A stretch of 64,000 nucleotides of DNA from contig NZ_JAFBDO010000002.1 of NCBI RefSeq assembly GCF_016908295.1, forward strand, positions 1-64,000, given 5' to 3'. This DNA is from Thalassobacillus pellis. Lineage in GTDB: Bacteria; Bacillota; Bacilli; Bacillales; Halobacillaceae. Shown here one piece after another: positions 27,882-36,603 of this stretch. Position numbers and translations under genes: made by a program. Positions within the stretch are counted from its first letter, which is position 1, and the number at the start of each line of letters is the position of its first letter. The notes below the pieces were generated by a model. The model did not search any database and was not told the origin of the DNA. It was given only the letters and a program-made list of their open reading frames with translations.

Positions 27882-28574
27882 TTATGCTTGTTTTAGTTCT
27901 GCTTTATATAAACAGCTTCCGCATCCATCCATTATAGTATGCTCTTCTGTCCAGATCATATCCTCGAATAATGCCTCGAACATCCCTTTAAGAAAGAATT
28001 CATGCATCAGACATACAATATCACTTTGTTTTTTAGCTATATCTTTAAATGGACAATTATTTACTTGAAATTTGAAAACGGAATCCGACACCGGTCGAAA
28101 TTCCGGGTATAGACCGATCATCTCGGCAGCTGTTTTCATGATTTTTAATCTTTCTTCTTTAGATAGGGATGATCTAGAGGAAACACCGCTCCGTTGCATC
28201 ATTTCTTTGCCGAATTTTTCCCCGGTTTTGTAGAGTGCCTGTTTTCCAGCCTCTCCCATTTCTGAGAAAGCCTCAATTGCAATTTGTGAGAGTAGTTTGT
28301 AATCACGGAAAGGGAAACTGAGCCCGATTTCTTCATGAGATAGTTGATATACCCTGCTAGGTCTTCCGCCTTTACCTGTCTTTTTAGACGAGGAAATCAG
28401 CATCTTCACATCCTCTAATTTGGAAAGATGCAGCCGTGCTACATTAGGATGTATTTCGAATACTTCTGCTATTTCCAGTACGGTTACCTCATTGTTTTTT
28501 TGAACGATGTATTCATAGATATAAAACCTTGTCGGGTCACTTAACACATTTGTTATTTTTAACGTGTTTTCCAT
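27882..28574 (-). CDS. HTH transcriptional regulator with C-terminal Cys cluster (SufR-like)
   Basis: 230-residue regulator. N-terminal ArsR/DeoR-like winged helix (about 5-75): LSDPTRFYIYEYI, then VTVLEIAEVFEIHPNVARLHLSKL and the wing KGGRPSRVYQLS. The C-terminal domain ends with Cys174-x13-Cys188, His191 and Cys218-x2-Cys221, resembling the Fe-S ligand pattern of SufR-type repressors although the spacing differs. Start at 28574 has GGGAG 11 nt upstream; ATG 28583 is an alternative. Divergent from mgsR across 194 bp. Targets unknown. Confidence 0.8.
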   Translation of the reverse strand: MENTLKITNVLSDPTRFYIYEYIVQKNNEVTVLEIAEVFEIHPNVARLHLSKLEDVKMLISSSKKTGKGGRPSRVYQLSHEEIGLSFPFRDYKLLSQIAIEAFSEMGEAGKQALYKTGEKFGKEMMQRSGVSSRSSLSKEERLKIMKTAAEMIGLYPEFRPVSDSVFKFQVNNCPFKDIAKKQSDIVCLMHEFFLKGMFEALFEDMIWTEEHTIMDGCGSCLYKAELKQA

Positions 28575-28728
28575 GTTTTTCATTACTCCCTTCCATTCTA
28601 CTTTAATTATAATGTTTATTTTGGAAATTAATAGCAGGAAGGTAATTTTGTTAAAAAACGTACACAAATGAAAAACTGAAAATATTTAGAAAACGTGAAG
28701 CAAATAATTATACAATAGTTAAACAATA

Positions 28729-28738
28729 ATTGTACAAT
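28729..28738. promoter_or_regulatory. Palindrome in the mgsR upstream region
   Basis: ATTGTACAAT is a perfect 10-bp inverted repeat, 30 nt before the mgsR ATG, preceded by the similar TTATACAATAG and AAACAATA. Possible operator for mgsR or for the divergent regulator; unproven. Confidence 0.35.
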
Positions 28739-28768
28739 ATAGGTACAAAACAAAAGGGAGCGAAGTAT

Positions 28769-29152
28769 ATGGATCAGTTGAAGTTTTTCAGTTACCCTAG
28801 TTGTACTTCTTGCAGACGTACGAAGTCCTGGTTGAAGGAACAAGGTGTCCAGTTTAAGGAGCGTCACCTTTTCAAGGAAACTCCAGACAAGGAAGAATTG
28901 ACCCAAATATTGTCCCTGACAACAGAAGGTATAGATGAGATCCTTGCGACTAGAAGCAAGGAATTCAAATCCCTTGAAGTCGATATAAATTCGTTGACCT
29001 TGAATGAATTCATTGACCTGGTCATGAAAAAGCCTAAATTACTCAAACGGCCCATATTAACTGATGGTAAAAAGCTCGTAGTGGGATACGACGTAGAGGG
29101 GCTTCATAGCATTACTAAACATAAACCTGATTGGACCTTTAAAATATCGTAG
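28769..29152 (+). CDS. mgsR: Spx/MgsR family regulator
   Basis: 127-residue ArsC-fold transcription regulator with the redox switch Cys12-x2-Cys15 (YPSCTSCRRTKSWL). Spx-family proteins bind the RNA polymerase alpha C-terminal domain instead of DNA. MgsR (YqgZ) of B. subtilis controls a subset of general stress genes. The conserved RPILTDGKKLVVGYD segment is the ArsC/Spx C-terminal motif. RBS AAAGGGAG. The assignment to MgsR rather than Spx rests on length, sequence and location. Confidence 0.9.
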   Translation: MDQLKFFSYPSCTSCRRTKSWLKEQGVQFKERHLFKETPDKEELTQILSLTTEGIDEILATRSKEFKSLEVDINSLTLNEFIDLVMKKPKLLKRPILTDGKKLVVGYDVEGLHSITKHKPDWTFKIS

Positions 29153-29155
29153 AAG

Positions 29156-29186
29156 AAAGAGTGTCTCATTTGGGGCACTCTTTTCA
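29156..29186 (+). terminator. mgsR terminator
   Basis: AAAGAGTG/CACTCTTT stem and T run directly after the stop codon. Confidence 0.85.
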
Positions 29187-29190
29187 TATG

Positions 29191-29223
29191 AAAAAAAATC
29201 CGCCCTGTGTACAGGACAGATTA
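29191..29223 (-). terminator. tRNA-Gln terminator (minus strand)
   Basis: On the minus strand AATCTGTCCTGT pairs imperfectly with ACAGGGCGGATT and runs into eight T. Confidence 0.8.
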
Positions 29224-29233
29224 AAAAACTGAG

Positions 29234-29305
29234 CTGGGCTAGCTGGATTCGAACCAACGAATGACGGAATCAAAATCCGCTGCCTTACCGCTTGGCTATA
29301 GCCCA
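29234..29305 (-). tRNA. tRNA-Gln (TTG)
   Basis: Minus-strand cloverleaf: acceptor TGGGCTA/TAGCCCA, anticodon loop TTTTGAT (TTG), T loop TTCGAAT, discriminator G. CCA is not encoded. Single tRNA gene between mgsR and the comG operon. Confidence 0.94.
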
Positions 29306-29354
29306 ATAATTATGAGGTAATTTTATTATGAACGTGAGTTGAAGCTTTTATACA

Positions 29355-29387
29355 TAAAAAATTTCCGGAGTATAAAACATACTCCGG
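29355..29387 (-). terminator. comG operon terminator
   Basis: Perfect 9-bp stem CCGGAGTAT/ATACTCCGG with a T run on the minus strand, just past comGG. Confidence 0.92.
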
Positions 29388-29393
29388 ATGTTC

Positions 29394-29771
29394 TTAAGGC
29401 ATCACTTTTCTGATTATCGTGGTTTTCGTGCCTTTTTCGGTGGCAGCAGCAATCGTAATGAGATAATACCCCTTTTCTGTAATTTCATAACTAATATCTG
29501 TCCTGCCGTGTGGAAAAGTATAGACGATCTCTCCTATTGATGGAAAACCCTCCATGGTCCGTGAATCATAATTAAACTTCCCAATCCCTGACTGTACCAG
29601 TGAATGCAGTTCCATTTGTTCAATCTGTAATTTCGTGAACTTCTGGTGGTTTTCATATAACCTGATTGCTGCTGTAGTGGTTCCTAACAGTAGAAGGACT
29701 ATTAAGAAGGAAGCTGGAAATATAAATCCGTTTTCACGGAATATTGTTTTTAACAATACTCTTCTTTTCAT
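29394..29771 (-). CDS. comGG: Competence pseudopilin ComGG
   Basis: 125 residues. After the basic MKRRVLLKTIFRENGFIFPAS start there is one membrane helix (about 17-38) and an extracellular beta-rich part, as in ComGG. Unlike other pseudopilins it is usually not processed; no classic G-FTLIE site is seen here, only NG-FIFPA. ATG 29771 has AGGGGAA 6 nt upstream and overlaps comGF. Minor component of the DNA-uptake pseudopilus. Confidence 0.82.
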   Translation of the reverse strand: MKRRVLLKTIFRENGFIFPASFLIVLLLLGTTTAAIRLYENHQKFTKLQIEQMELHSLVQSGIGKFNYDSRTMEGFPSIGEIVYTFPHGRTDISYEITEKGYYLITIAAATEKGTKTTIIRKVMP

Positions 29772-30189
29772 ATTCTTCCCCTGCTTTCGAAGTGACAGTT
29801 GCTGTGAATAAGCTTCCAGAAAGGGTGAAATTAATCCCCTGTACAGAGTGAATGAGTATCTCATGGCCTGACCCATCTACTGTTCTGCGCACGGACCCCT
29901 GGTAAAATTCAATGGTTATATTTTCTCCTGTGTTTGAGGTGAAAGAAACTGCATTGGGCTTTATATCAGTTATTGAATTGTAGGATATTTCTTCTTCGAG
30001 AAAGGTGAAAAACTGTTGGATGTCTAATTCCTCTTCATAATCGTGTAAATCCATGAGCTTATAAATAGGTAAGAGGAAGGTAAACAGAATACTTACCATA
30101 GTAAGACATAGTAATGACTCTATGAGTGTATAACCGTCACATTTCTTTGTATCCATATATGCATAATTGCTCTCTTTTTTTCTTTTCAT
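29734..30189 (-). CDS. comGF: Competence pseudopilin ComGF
   Basis: 151 residues from ATG 30189. Prepilin-like segment CDGYTLIESLLCLTMVS (G-Y cleavage site) then a membrane helix and a globular domain. The start is uncertain: 30204 or an internal ATG (MDTKKCDGY) are also possible and none has a perfect RBS. It overlaps comGE by about 50 bp and comGG at its 3' end. Confidence 0.82.
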   Translation of the reverse strand: MKRKKESNYAYMDTKKCDGYTLIESLLCLTMVSILFTFLLPIYKLMDLHDYEEELDIQQFFTFLEEEISYNSITDIKPNAVSFTSNTGENITIEFYQGSVRRTVDGSGHEILIHSVQGINFTLSGSLFTATVTSKAGEEYEKKSIVKNNIP

Positions 30190-30469
30190 TATTCCATCCA
30201 CCACATACCTTCAAGAGGTTATCTTTGTAAGAGTAATTAATGAGGAGAGTAATATTTTTCCCTTTTATTTGTTTATCAACAGGAACGCCAGGTTCTGAGA
30301 TGGCAGCCTGCAATTCATTATTAATCAAAGATGAAGCATTTCTCCGCTCAGCAAGTACAGCCTCCTCCATTTTCACCTTCATAGCCACCGGTGTAATGGT
30401 CACGATAACCATGGTTATTATACTGAAGGCAAACATGGTCTCTAATAATGTGAAACCATTATATTTCAT
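30137..30469 (-). CDS. comGE: Competence pseudopilin ComGE
   Basis: 110 residues. MKYNG-FTLLETMFAFSI carries the prepilin peptidase site and pseudopilin helix. AAGGGAGG 9-10 nt upstream fixes the start at 30469, overlapping the end of comGD by 11 bp. Minor pseudopilin in the competence pilus; processed by ComC, which is not in the window. Confidence 0.85.
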   Translation of the reverse strand: MKYNGFTLLETMFAFSIITMVIVTITPVAMKVKMEEAVLAERRNASSLINNELQAAISEPGVPVDKQIKGKNITLLINYSYKDNLLKVCGGWNNEKKKREQLCIYGYKEM

Positions 30470-30929
30470 TAATATAAAACCTCCCTTTACCGAAAGGGAA
30501 CACAATACGGTATGTGGTCGTATCTGTCCTGATTTCCATAATACCCGGAGTTTTAATGGTACCATCAAAAGAAAAGCGGATAGGAGACCGAAGTGTCATA
30601 AGTCGAAGGTTAATATGCGCTGGTATTCTTGCTTCTAATAATTTTGTTTGGTTAAGCGGATCATAAAGGTAATAATTGTCCATGGAAGGGAGGATATAAA
30701 ACTCATACATTCGATTATCATGCATCGTCAATTTTTGTGCCAGGAGTACATCATCTTCCAATTGATGAAGAAATTGTTTAAGCTCTTTTTTTTCCATGAT
30801 GGAATGCTGGACAGGAATTAATATTAACAATAAGACTGACCATATGGATAAAACAAGTATAGCCTCAATAAGTGTAAAGCCATTATGGGGTTGCTGGTGG
30901 CTCAGTGACTTTTCCGGTAGCGTCGTCAT
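30459..30929 (-). CDS. comGD: Competence pseudopilin ComGD
   Basis: 156 residues with G17-FTLIEAILVLSIW as prepilin cleavage site and helix, followed by an extracytoplasmic domain. RBS GGGGGAG. Its start overlaps the 3' end of comGC by 47 bp, so the two genes are read in different frames over this part. Confidence 0.88.
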   Translation of the reverse strand: MTTLPEKSLSHQQPHNGFTLIEAILVLSIWSVLLLILIPVQHSIMEKKELKQFLHQLEDDVLLAQKLTMHDNRMYEFYILPSMDNYYLYDPLNQTKLLEARIPAHINLRLMTLRSPIRFSFDGTIKTPGIMEIRTDTTTYRIVFPFGKGRFYINEI

Positions 30930-31194
30930 AGCCTAAAACTCCCCCACTTGGGCAATTCTGCTGTTCTAAATATCCCGCCGTTACTAACTCTTCTATTGAA
31001 GCGGGCAGGCTGCCATTATCAAGCTTATAAGCCTGTACTTGTGCTTCTGCGAGTTTTACCAGTGCTTCACACCCTTTTTCATTCACCATTTCATTATTTT
31101 CAGATAGGTTGGGAATGGTAATGATCAGTAACACGGATATGATAAGTAGAACGATCAGCATTTCAATTAGAGTAAAACCTTTCTCATTGTTCAT
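30883..31194 (-). CDS. comGC: Major competence pseudopilin ComGC
   Basis: 103-residue major subunit of the transformation pseudopilus. The short leader MNNEKG is followed by FTLIEMLIVLLIISVLL, the canonical prepilin helix. Two cysteines (KGCEAL and QQNCPSGG) can form the intramolecular disulfide known for ComGC. The upstream in-frame ATG at 31257 would add a non-leader extension inside comGB and is rejected. Confidence 0.92.
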   Translation of the reverse strand: MNNEKGFTLIEMLIVLLIISVLLIITIPNLSENNEMVNEKGCEALVKLAEAQVQAYKLDNGSLPASIEELVTAGYLEQQNCPSGGVLGYDDATGKVTEPPATP

Positions 31195-31210
31195 ATTTGT
31201 GGTTTCCCTT

Positions 31211-32275
31211 CTAAATGTTTTCCATCCATTCATACATCGGCAGCATGATTGATCCATAAATAAACAATATTACACCTGCAATCATTATAAAAAATAAAGG
31301 TTGTATTATCCCTAAGATCTTATTCAGCTTGTCTTTGGTCATTTCTGTCAGTATATCTGCGAGCATTGCCAAGTCTCTTGTCAATAAAGTCATATCTGCA
31401 TTTTTATGAAACAAAGTGGTAAGCTCAGCACGAAGAAGGTTGCATTGCTGAATGGATTGGGCAAGACTTGCTCCTTGACTCAGACTCTCCAGCATGAGAG
31501 AAGCATAATAGGAAAGTATCGGGTAATGGTCCTGTTTTTCCATTAACTGAAGTGCCTCCTGTAAAGAAATTCCTGTAGCGAGCAGGGAATGGAAGTGGGT
31601 AGCGAATAAGAAAGTGACTTTCAATTGCTGGTAATCTTTCAATAAAGGGGTTTTCTCATATAGCTGGAGCCGACGAAATAGTGGGAGCGAGTCTTTTTTG
31701 GCGATCCAGATAATCACACCTGCCAGCAAGGAGACTAAGGTTATATTTAACATAAGCAACAGGATGTCGACAAAGTGGACTGCGGCAGTAAAAAACAGGG
31801 GTAAATGGCCATTGTTCTTAAGCAGGGAGGTAAAAGAAGGAAATATGGTCTGGTCGACAATAAACAACATTATCACGAGAAAAAAACTTAAAAACATCGG
31901 GTATCGAAGTATCTGTCTGAATTTGTGTATATATTCATGTTCAAGAAAAATCATATTGCTGCATTGCTGGAAAACCTGGTCCAAATTACGATGGATTCTG
32001 GCGAAAAAAAGAAAGGAAACTATTCTGTCTGAAAAGCCAGCCTGTTTGACAGCTTCGTCAACTGTATTCCCCTTACGGAGTTCAATGAGCATTGATTCCG
32101 TTATGTCCCGAAACTGCGCATCCCACGAAAGCATATCTAAGGCTTCTGATAAAGAATACCCTTTTGCCAGCAAATGACTGGTACGTTTCATAAAAAGAAG
32201 CTGTGTTTTTTGTGGAATCCCTTGCCATCCAACTTTTTCAAATAACCTCTTTTTCAGCAATAAAACCGTACGCAT
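31211..32275 (-). CDS. comGB: Competence type II secretion-like membrane protein ComGB
   Basis: 354-residue polytopic inner-membrane platform protein of the GspF/PilC family with two GspF-type repeats and three membrane segments (about 115, 165 and 325). It anchors the pseudopilus assembly ATPase. AAGGAGA 7 nt upstream of 32275 supports the start, which overlaps the comGA end by 38 bp. Confidence 0.92.
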   Translation of the reverse strand: MRTVLLLKKRLFEKVGWQGIPQKTQLLFMKRTSHLLAKGYSLSEALDMLSWDAQFRDITESMLIELRKGNTVDEAVKQAGFSDRIVSFLFFARIHRNLDQVFQQCSNMIFLEHEYIHKFRQILRYPMFLSFFLVIMLFIVDQTIFPSFTSLLKNNGHLPLFFTAAVHFVDILLLMLNITLVSLLAGVIIWIAKKDSLPLFRRLQLYEKTPLLKDYQQLKVTFLFATHFHSLLATGISLQEALQLMEKQDHYPILSYYASLMLESLSQGASLAQSIQQCNLLRAELTTLFHKNADMTLLTRDLAMLADILTEMTKDKLNKILGIIQPLFFIMIAGVILFIYGSIMLPMYEWMENI

Positions 32276-33245
32276 AAGCTTTTCTCCTTAAATGATCGAA
32301 TGATTGAAATGGATAATTATCGGGGAGTGAATGGTGCTTAATTGCGTAGGAGAGTGTGTCGCCGTCTAAAAGCTCAAGAATAGCTGCTCTTTGTGGTAAA
32401 TGAGTGGCACATTGAAGGGGGAGGAGGCGTTGGGAAGCTACAGACAACAGTGTTTGTTCCAGGTCGATGGTTTTAATTCCCATCTCCTTTAACCTTAGAA
32501 TTGTTCCTATAGCATCTTTTGCATGGAGACTCGACAGCACAAGGTGGCCTGTCTGGGCAGCATGGAAAGCGAAATGCGCTGTTTGTTTATCTCTGATTTC
32601 TCCCACCATAATCAGATCGGGGTCATGGCGGAGGGCTGCTTTCAACCCGGCATCATAGCTGACACCGGCACGTTCATTCACTTGGACCTGAATTATGTTT
32701 TCCAAATTCTTTTCAATCGGATCTTCCAGTGTTATCGCCTGGTACGAGTGGGTCCCGATGAGCGCCTGCAGCAGTGCATACAAAGTTGTAGATTTTCCGC
32801 AGCCGGTCGGCCCGGTAAAGAGAATGATTCCGCTCTGATGGTTGAGCCATGATTGAATGTGATTATACTGAGAGGGAAAAAGGAAGAGCTTATCAAGGGA
32901 AAGCATGTCGCTTTGGGGGAGAATACGGATGGCAAGGCTTTCGTTTTCCTTTATAGGAAGGGTTGATAATCGCAATGCATATAATTCACCTTGATTCCGA
33001 AATGAAATCGAGCCATCCTGTGGCTTTTTTATTTCTCCAATGTCCATTCCGGATGTAAACTTGTAGTAAGATAACAATTTAGCGTAAACTGGATTAGTGA
33101 TGGATGAATGGAATATTCGTCTGCCATGGATACGGAAGTGGATATCTACATTGTGGTGGTATGGAGAGAAATGGATGTCAGATGCTGTGGATTGGATAGC
33201 GGAAATGAGTAACTGGGTGGAAAGAGTAGCAGTGGACGTCTTCAC
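32238..33245 (-). CDS. comGA: Competence assembly ATPase ComGA
   Basis: 335-residue GspE/PilB-type hexameric ATPase powering pseudopilus assembly. Visible: Walker A GPTGCGKSTT, Asp box ITLEDPIE, Walker B DLIMVGEIRD and His box TGHLVLSSLH. GTG start with GAGGTG upstream. First gene of comGA-GB-GC-GD-GE-GF-GG, all overlapping and apparently intact, so the competence pilus could be functional. Divergent from aroK across about 97 bp; no clear ComK box could be drawn there. Confidence 0.94.
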   Translation of the reverse strand: MKTSTATLSTQLLISAIQSTASDIHFSPYHHNVDIHFRIHGRRIFHSSITNPVYAKLLSYYKFTSGMDIGEIKKPQDGSISFRNQGELYALRLSTLPIKENESLAIRILPQSDMLSLDKLFLFPSQYNHIQSWLNHQSGIILFTGPTGCGKSTTLYALLQALIGTHSYQAITLEDPIEKNLENIIQVQVNERAGVSYDAGLKAALRHDPDLIMVGEIRDKQTAHFAFHAAQTGHLVLSSLHAKDAIGTILRLKEMGIKTIDLEQTLLSVASQRLLPLQCATHLPQRAAILELLDGDTLSYAIKHHSLPDNYPFQSFDHLRRKAYAYGFIAEKEVI

Positions 33246-33342
33246 TTACATATATCACCTCACTTATTAGTTATAAGATACATAATTCGACATTAAATTG
33301 AAAAATCCTGCAAATATTTTTAAAAAATTAGGAGTGAAAGAA

Positions 33343-33837
33343 TTGAAGACAATTTTCTTAATAGGTTTTATGGGAAGTGGAAAAACAACAGTTGCGGAAA
33401 TTTTATCTGAAAAGCTGTCGATGAAGCGTTTGGAAATGGATGAAGAAATTGAAAAACAGCAATCCATGAAAATACCGGAAATATTCGAGCAGTTCGGTGA
33501 AACCCACTTCCGCCTCCTAGAATCCGAATTACTGCAAAATATTCCGGAAACAGGCTTAATTGTTTCTACTGGCGGGGGTGTACCTATGAGGAATGAAAAC
33601 AGGGAACTTCTCAAAAAAGGGACAGTTGTGTTTTTGGAAGCTGACTGGGAAGAAATTGTCCAAAGACTTCAAGGAAATAGTGGGCGCCCACTGTGGAACA
33701 ATTCCGATGCTAAAGCTAAAAAGGACTTATTTGATGCACGCCAGACCGTGTATAAACAAACAGCGGATGTAGCGGTATCAGTCAATGGGAAATCACCGGA
33801 AACAATAGCTGATGAAATCACCCATGTATTGAAATAA
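33343..33837 (+). CDS. aroK: Shikimate kinase
   Basis: Phosphorylates shikimate in the chorismate pathway. 164 residues from TTG 33343 (TAGGAG 8 nt upstream): P-loop GFMGSGKT (8-15), shikimate-binding MDEEIEK, FRLLESELL, and STGGGVPMR, plus the lid Arg region SGRPLW. Upstream in-frame starts have no RBS. Complements aroQ located about 17 kb downstream. Confidence 0.93.
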   Translation: MKTIFLIGFMGSGKTTVAEILSEKLSMKRLEMDEEIEKQQSMKIPEIFEQFGETHFRLLESELLQNIPETGLIVSTGGGVPMRNENRELLKKGTVVFLEADWEEIVQRLQGNSGRPLWNNSDAKAKKDLFDARQTVYKQTADVAVSVNGKSPETIADEITHVLK

Positions 33838-33884
33838 GCTCTGCTGGTCATAATAGGGACAACCATGATTCAGGAGTGATTGGG

Positions 33885-34058
33885 ATGTCCGGGAATGATT
33901 ATGTGAAATTTGTTACCCAGGAACTAGTACGTTATATGAATCTTACCAAAGAAGAGAAAGTGAAGCGTAAGTCTCAAAAAGGAAGGTATACCAGGCAGCA
34001 TACATTGTTTGGAATATTGCCAATGGCAGCAAAGATGCTATTTCGTAAAAATAAATGA
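33885..34058 (+). CDS. yqzE: YqzE family protein
   Basis: 57-residue basic protein. N-terminus MSGNDYVKFVTQELVRYMNL and C-terminus FGILPMAAKMLFRK match the YqzE family, which is found next to comG in bacilli. AGGAGTG precedes ATG 33885. Function unknown. Confidence 0.88.
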   Translation: MSGNDYVKFVTQELVRYMNLTKEEKVKRKSQKGRYTRQHTLFGILPMAAKMLFRKNK

Positions 34059-34059
34059 C

Positions 34060-34104
34060 AACTGCCCTCAATGCGGAATCATGTCCGTTTGAGGGCAGTT
34101 TTTT
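34060..34104. terminator. Terminator between yqzE and yqhG
   Basis: AACTGCCCTCA/TGAGGGCAGTT stem with T run; the 3' end of convergent yqhG lies in the loop and 3' arm. Confidence 0.88.
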
Positions 34105-34915
34105 CATGACTTATCATTGTGTTTGCAGTTTCCTGTGTAAGATAGAACATTCCGCCATTTATAACCTCAATCGTAACGCGTGGAGTAAAGCGTCCCATTA
34201 AATCTTCCAATTCTTTCTCCAGCTGGCGGCGTTCTGCTTCGTTATCCTTATCTGTGAAGAATGCCTCAATTAATTTTCTTTCTTTTTCTCTGGCTACTAA
34301 AGTTTCTTGCACCCAGGTTTTGTCCTGTGCCTCGATATGCTCTTCAATAAACCGAAGGATTCTTCGGTAGCCACTTGCCACTTTAATCAATGGGGTCATC
34401 GGAAAAGTATAATCGGAAATGGTCGGTTCGAACTCGATGTTTTCTAATTTCTCCATAGCTGGGGAAAGTATGGTTCCATGAATGAGGTTCAATCCGACCG
34501 AGTGTGTTTCATCCTTTTTCTGTTTGCCAAAATAATGCACTTTAACATTAACTACAAGCCAGGGAATCATTGGGGCATGTATAGGTGAATGGTTTACTGT
34601 TTCATACAGTTTCGTGTATTTATTATTTTCAAGCAGATATTGATAAAATTGGCGGAGTCTAGGTGCGCCTGAATGGATATATTCCCCTTTTTCTTCCCTC
34701 AAAGACGGGTCAGTTATTAAAGTAAGCGACATCGGGTCTCCTTGCCGTCCCATTTTCTTAATATAGTGCCAATAAAAAGGTCTGTTCATTAACGCTTCAT
34801 CCATTTCATCTGTTAATTGGATGACCAGTCTGCCGCTATTATCTTCTACAATCGGACACCCGTATTCTTGAAAAAAAGTCTTTATGAATTGGTAATGCTG
34901 TACTGCTTCGCTCAT
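34079..34915 (-). CDS. yqhG: YqhG family protein
   Basis: 278-residue soluble, charged protein of unknown function found beside yqhH in bacilli. ATG 34915 follows GGAGGT by 8 nt and overlaps the yqhH stop (ATGA), so the pair is translationally coupled. A long helical, Glu/Lys-rich segment (about 195-250) precedes a C-terminal beta part. No catalytic motif is recognised; a role with the helicase YqhH is inferred from the coupling. Confidence 0.88.
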   Translation of the reverse strand: MSEAVQHYQFIKTFFQEYGCPIVEDNSGRLVIQLTDEMDEALMNRPFYWHYIKKMGRQGDPMSLTLITDPSLREEKGEYIHSGAPRLRQFYQYLLENNKYTKLYETVNHSPIHAPMIPWLVVNVKVHYFGKQKKDETHSVGLNLIHGTILSPAMEKLENIEFEPTISDYTFPMTPLIKVASGYRRILRFIEEHIEAQDKTWVQETLVAREKERKLIEAFFTDKDNEAERRQLEKELEDLMGRFTPRVTIEVINGGMFYLTQETANTMISHEKTALKRT

Positions 34916-36552
34916 GAGGATGACCTCCATTGGCTTTTTGTATTGGAAATGACAGATGTCAGATTGTCCAGCTTAATCTTTGCTTCTCCGTGGCTTGTAG
35001 ACTCTGACATGATTGCTTCCACTTCCATGCCTAAATCTTTGATGTCCAATTGTTCCAGTATATGATCCAACTCTCCAATAGCATTTTCAAACAATTGAAT
35101 TTTGTCATATAACATATTCATGATGTGTTCTTCGATAGTGTTTCGGATAGCGAAGTTATAAATTTTTACATCTTGTTTCTGGCCAAATCTATGGATACGG
35201 CCGATACGCTGTTCCAATCGCATTGGGTTCCATGGAAGGTCATAATTGATCATATTTCGGCAGAATTGCAGGTTTATCCCCTCGCCGGCTGCCTCGGTTG
35301 CAATCATCACCTGTGCATGATCGCGGAACAATTGTTTCATCCAATCCTTTTTACCCCGTTTGAATCCCCCACGGAATGGGACGGAAGATATTCCATGCTG
35401 CTGCAAATACCATTGTAAGTATAATTGACTTGCTCGATATTCGGTGAAAACGATGAACTTTTCATCCGTTTGCTGAATGATTTCGACCATTTTTTGTGCT
35501 TTGGCATGATGGGGAAGCTGTTCAATTCCTTCTAGTAAATTCTTCAGATGGATTGCATTTTCATTAGCATCAATCTTTTCAAGCATCTGTTTGCTGGACA
35601 TATAACATGCTTCTCTGGAAGAACAGAGTTCTTTAGCAAGCGTCAGATATGTGAAGGAAGGATGTGTACCTTTAATATTTTCCAGCTGATTGTATACCTG
35701 TTGTTCTTCTTCAGTGAATTGGATCCATTCCGTTTTCACCATCCGTTTTGTGTCAGAAAGACCGGTGTCTTCCCTGCGATTACGGATCATAACATTATTC
35801 ACCAGTTGCTTTAAATGTACATTCCCTTCCATATTACCCAGCTTTTTACCATACTGCTTTTTAAAAGACGATAAATCGCCCAGGTATCCTGGCTTTAAAA
35901 TGGAAACAAGATTGAATATGTCAGTGATCTTATTTTGAATAGGGGTGGCTGTCAATAGCAGGCAGTATTTTTTCTGCAGCTCTTTGACGAATTGAAAGTT
36001 TTTAGTTGCTGGATTTTTTAATTTATGCGCTTCATCGATAATCACAAGGTCATAAGCAGTATCCAGTATTTCCCGGTTGTGCGGTTCCCTTTTAGCCATA
36101 TCAATCGACGTGACGATTATGTTGGCTTCTTTCCATGCAGGCTTCTTTCTGGGAGCATATGCCTGTATAAGAAACTTTTCATAGAGTTCCGTAACCCATT
36201 GGTTGACGAGTGAAGCTGGGGTAAGAATTAAAACTTTGCTAACCATACCGCGAATCATATATTCTTTTAACACAAGACCAGCTTCTATTGTCTTTCCGAG
36301 TCCAACCTCATCTGCAAGAATCGCCCGGCCTTGCATACGGTGTATGATATCCTCAGCAGCATCTCTCTGGTGCGGTAAGAGTTCAAGGTGAGGAAGATGG
36401 CTTAATGCAACAAGTCCTTCAAAGGATGGGACCGTTGCGTCCTCTGCCGCCTGATAAGCAAGTTTGAATTTTTCCCAGCTGCAAATTGACTCCGGGTTGG
36501 AAACCTGTTCTGCTAATTGTTCTCCGAATGTCTCATCCCGAATCACTTCCAT
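34912..36552 (-). CDS. yqhH: SNF2/Rad54-like helicase YqhH
   Basis: 546-residue superfamily 2 ATPase: Walker A region ILADEVGLGKTIEAG (about 77-91), DEAH box in VIIDEAHKLKNP, motif III LLTATPIQN, and in the second RecA lobe VFTEYRAS, ATEAAGEGINLQF and motif VI EQRIGRIHRFGQ. These define a SNF2-type DNA translocase (HepA/RapA group). A minus-strand RBS GGAGGG precedes ATG. Cellular role unknown; forms an operon with yqhG. Confidence 0.92.
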   Translation of the reverse strand: MEVIRDETFGEQLAEQVSNPESICSWEKFKLAYQAAEDATVPSFEGLVALSHLPHLELLPHQRDAAEDIIHRMQGRAILADEVGLGKTIEAGLVLKEYMIRGMVSKVLILTPASLVNQWVTELYEKFLIQAYAPRKKPAWKEANIIVTSIDMAKREPHNREILDTAYDLVIIDEAHKLKNPATKNFQFVKELQKKYCLLLTATPIQNKITDIFNLVSILKPGYLGDLSSFKKQYGKKLGNMEGNVHLKQLVNNVMIRNRREDTGLSDTKRMVKTEWIQFTEEEQQVYNQLENIKGTHPSFTYLTLAKELCSSREACYMSSKQMLEKIDANENAIHLKNLLEGIEQLPHHAKAQKMVEIIQQTDEKFIVFTEYRASQLYLQWYLQQHGISSVPFRGGFKRGKKDWMKQLFRDHAQVMIATEAAGEGINLQFCRNMINYDLPWNPMRLEQRIGRIHRFGQKQDVKIYNFAIRNTIEEHIMNMLYDKIQLFENAIGELDHILEQLDIKDLGMEVEAIMSESTSHGEAKIKLDNLTSVISNTKSQWRSSS

Positions 36553-36603
36553 TTGACGGTTCCCTCCTGTTTTTTATATAACATCAGCCTATAAAATTAT
36601 CTT

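Noticed and set aside
33246-33342. ComK box upstream of comGA
   Set aside because: The region is AT-rich, but no AAAA-N5-TTTT pair at allowed spacing could be drawn with confidence.
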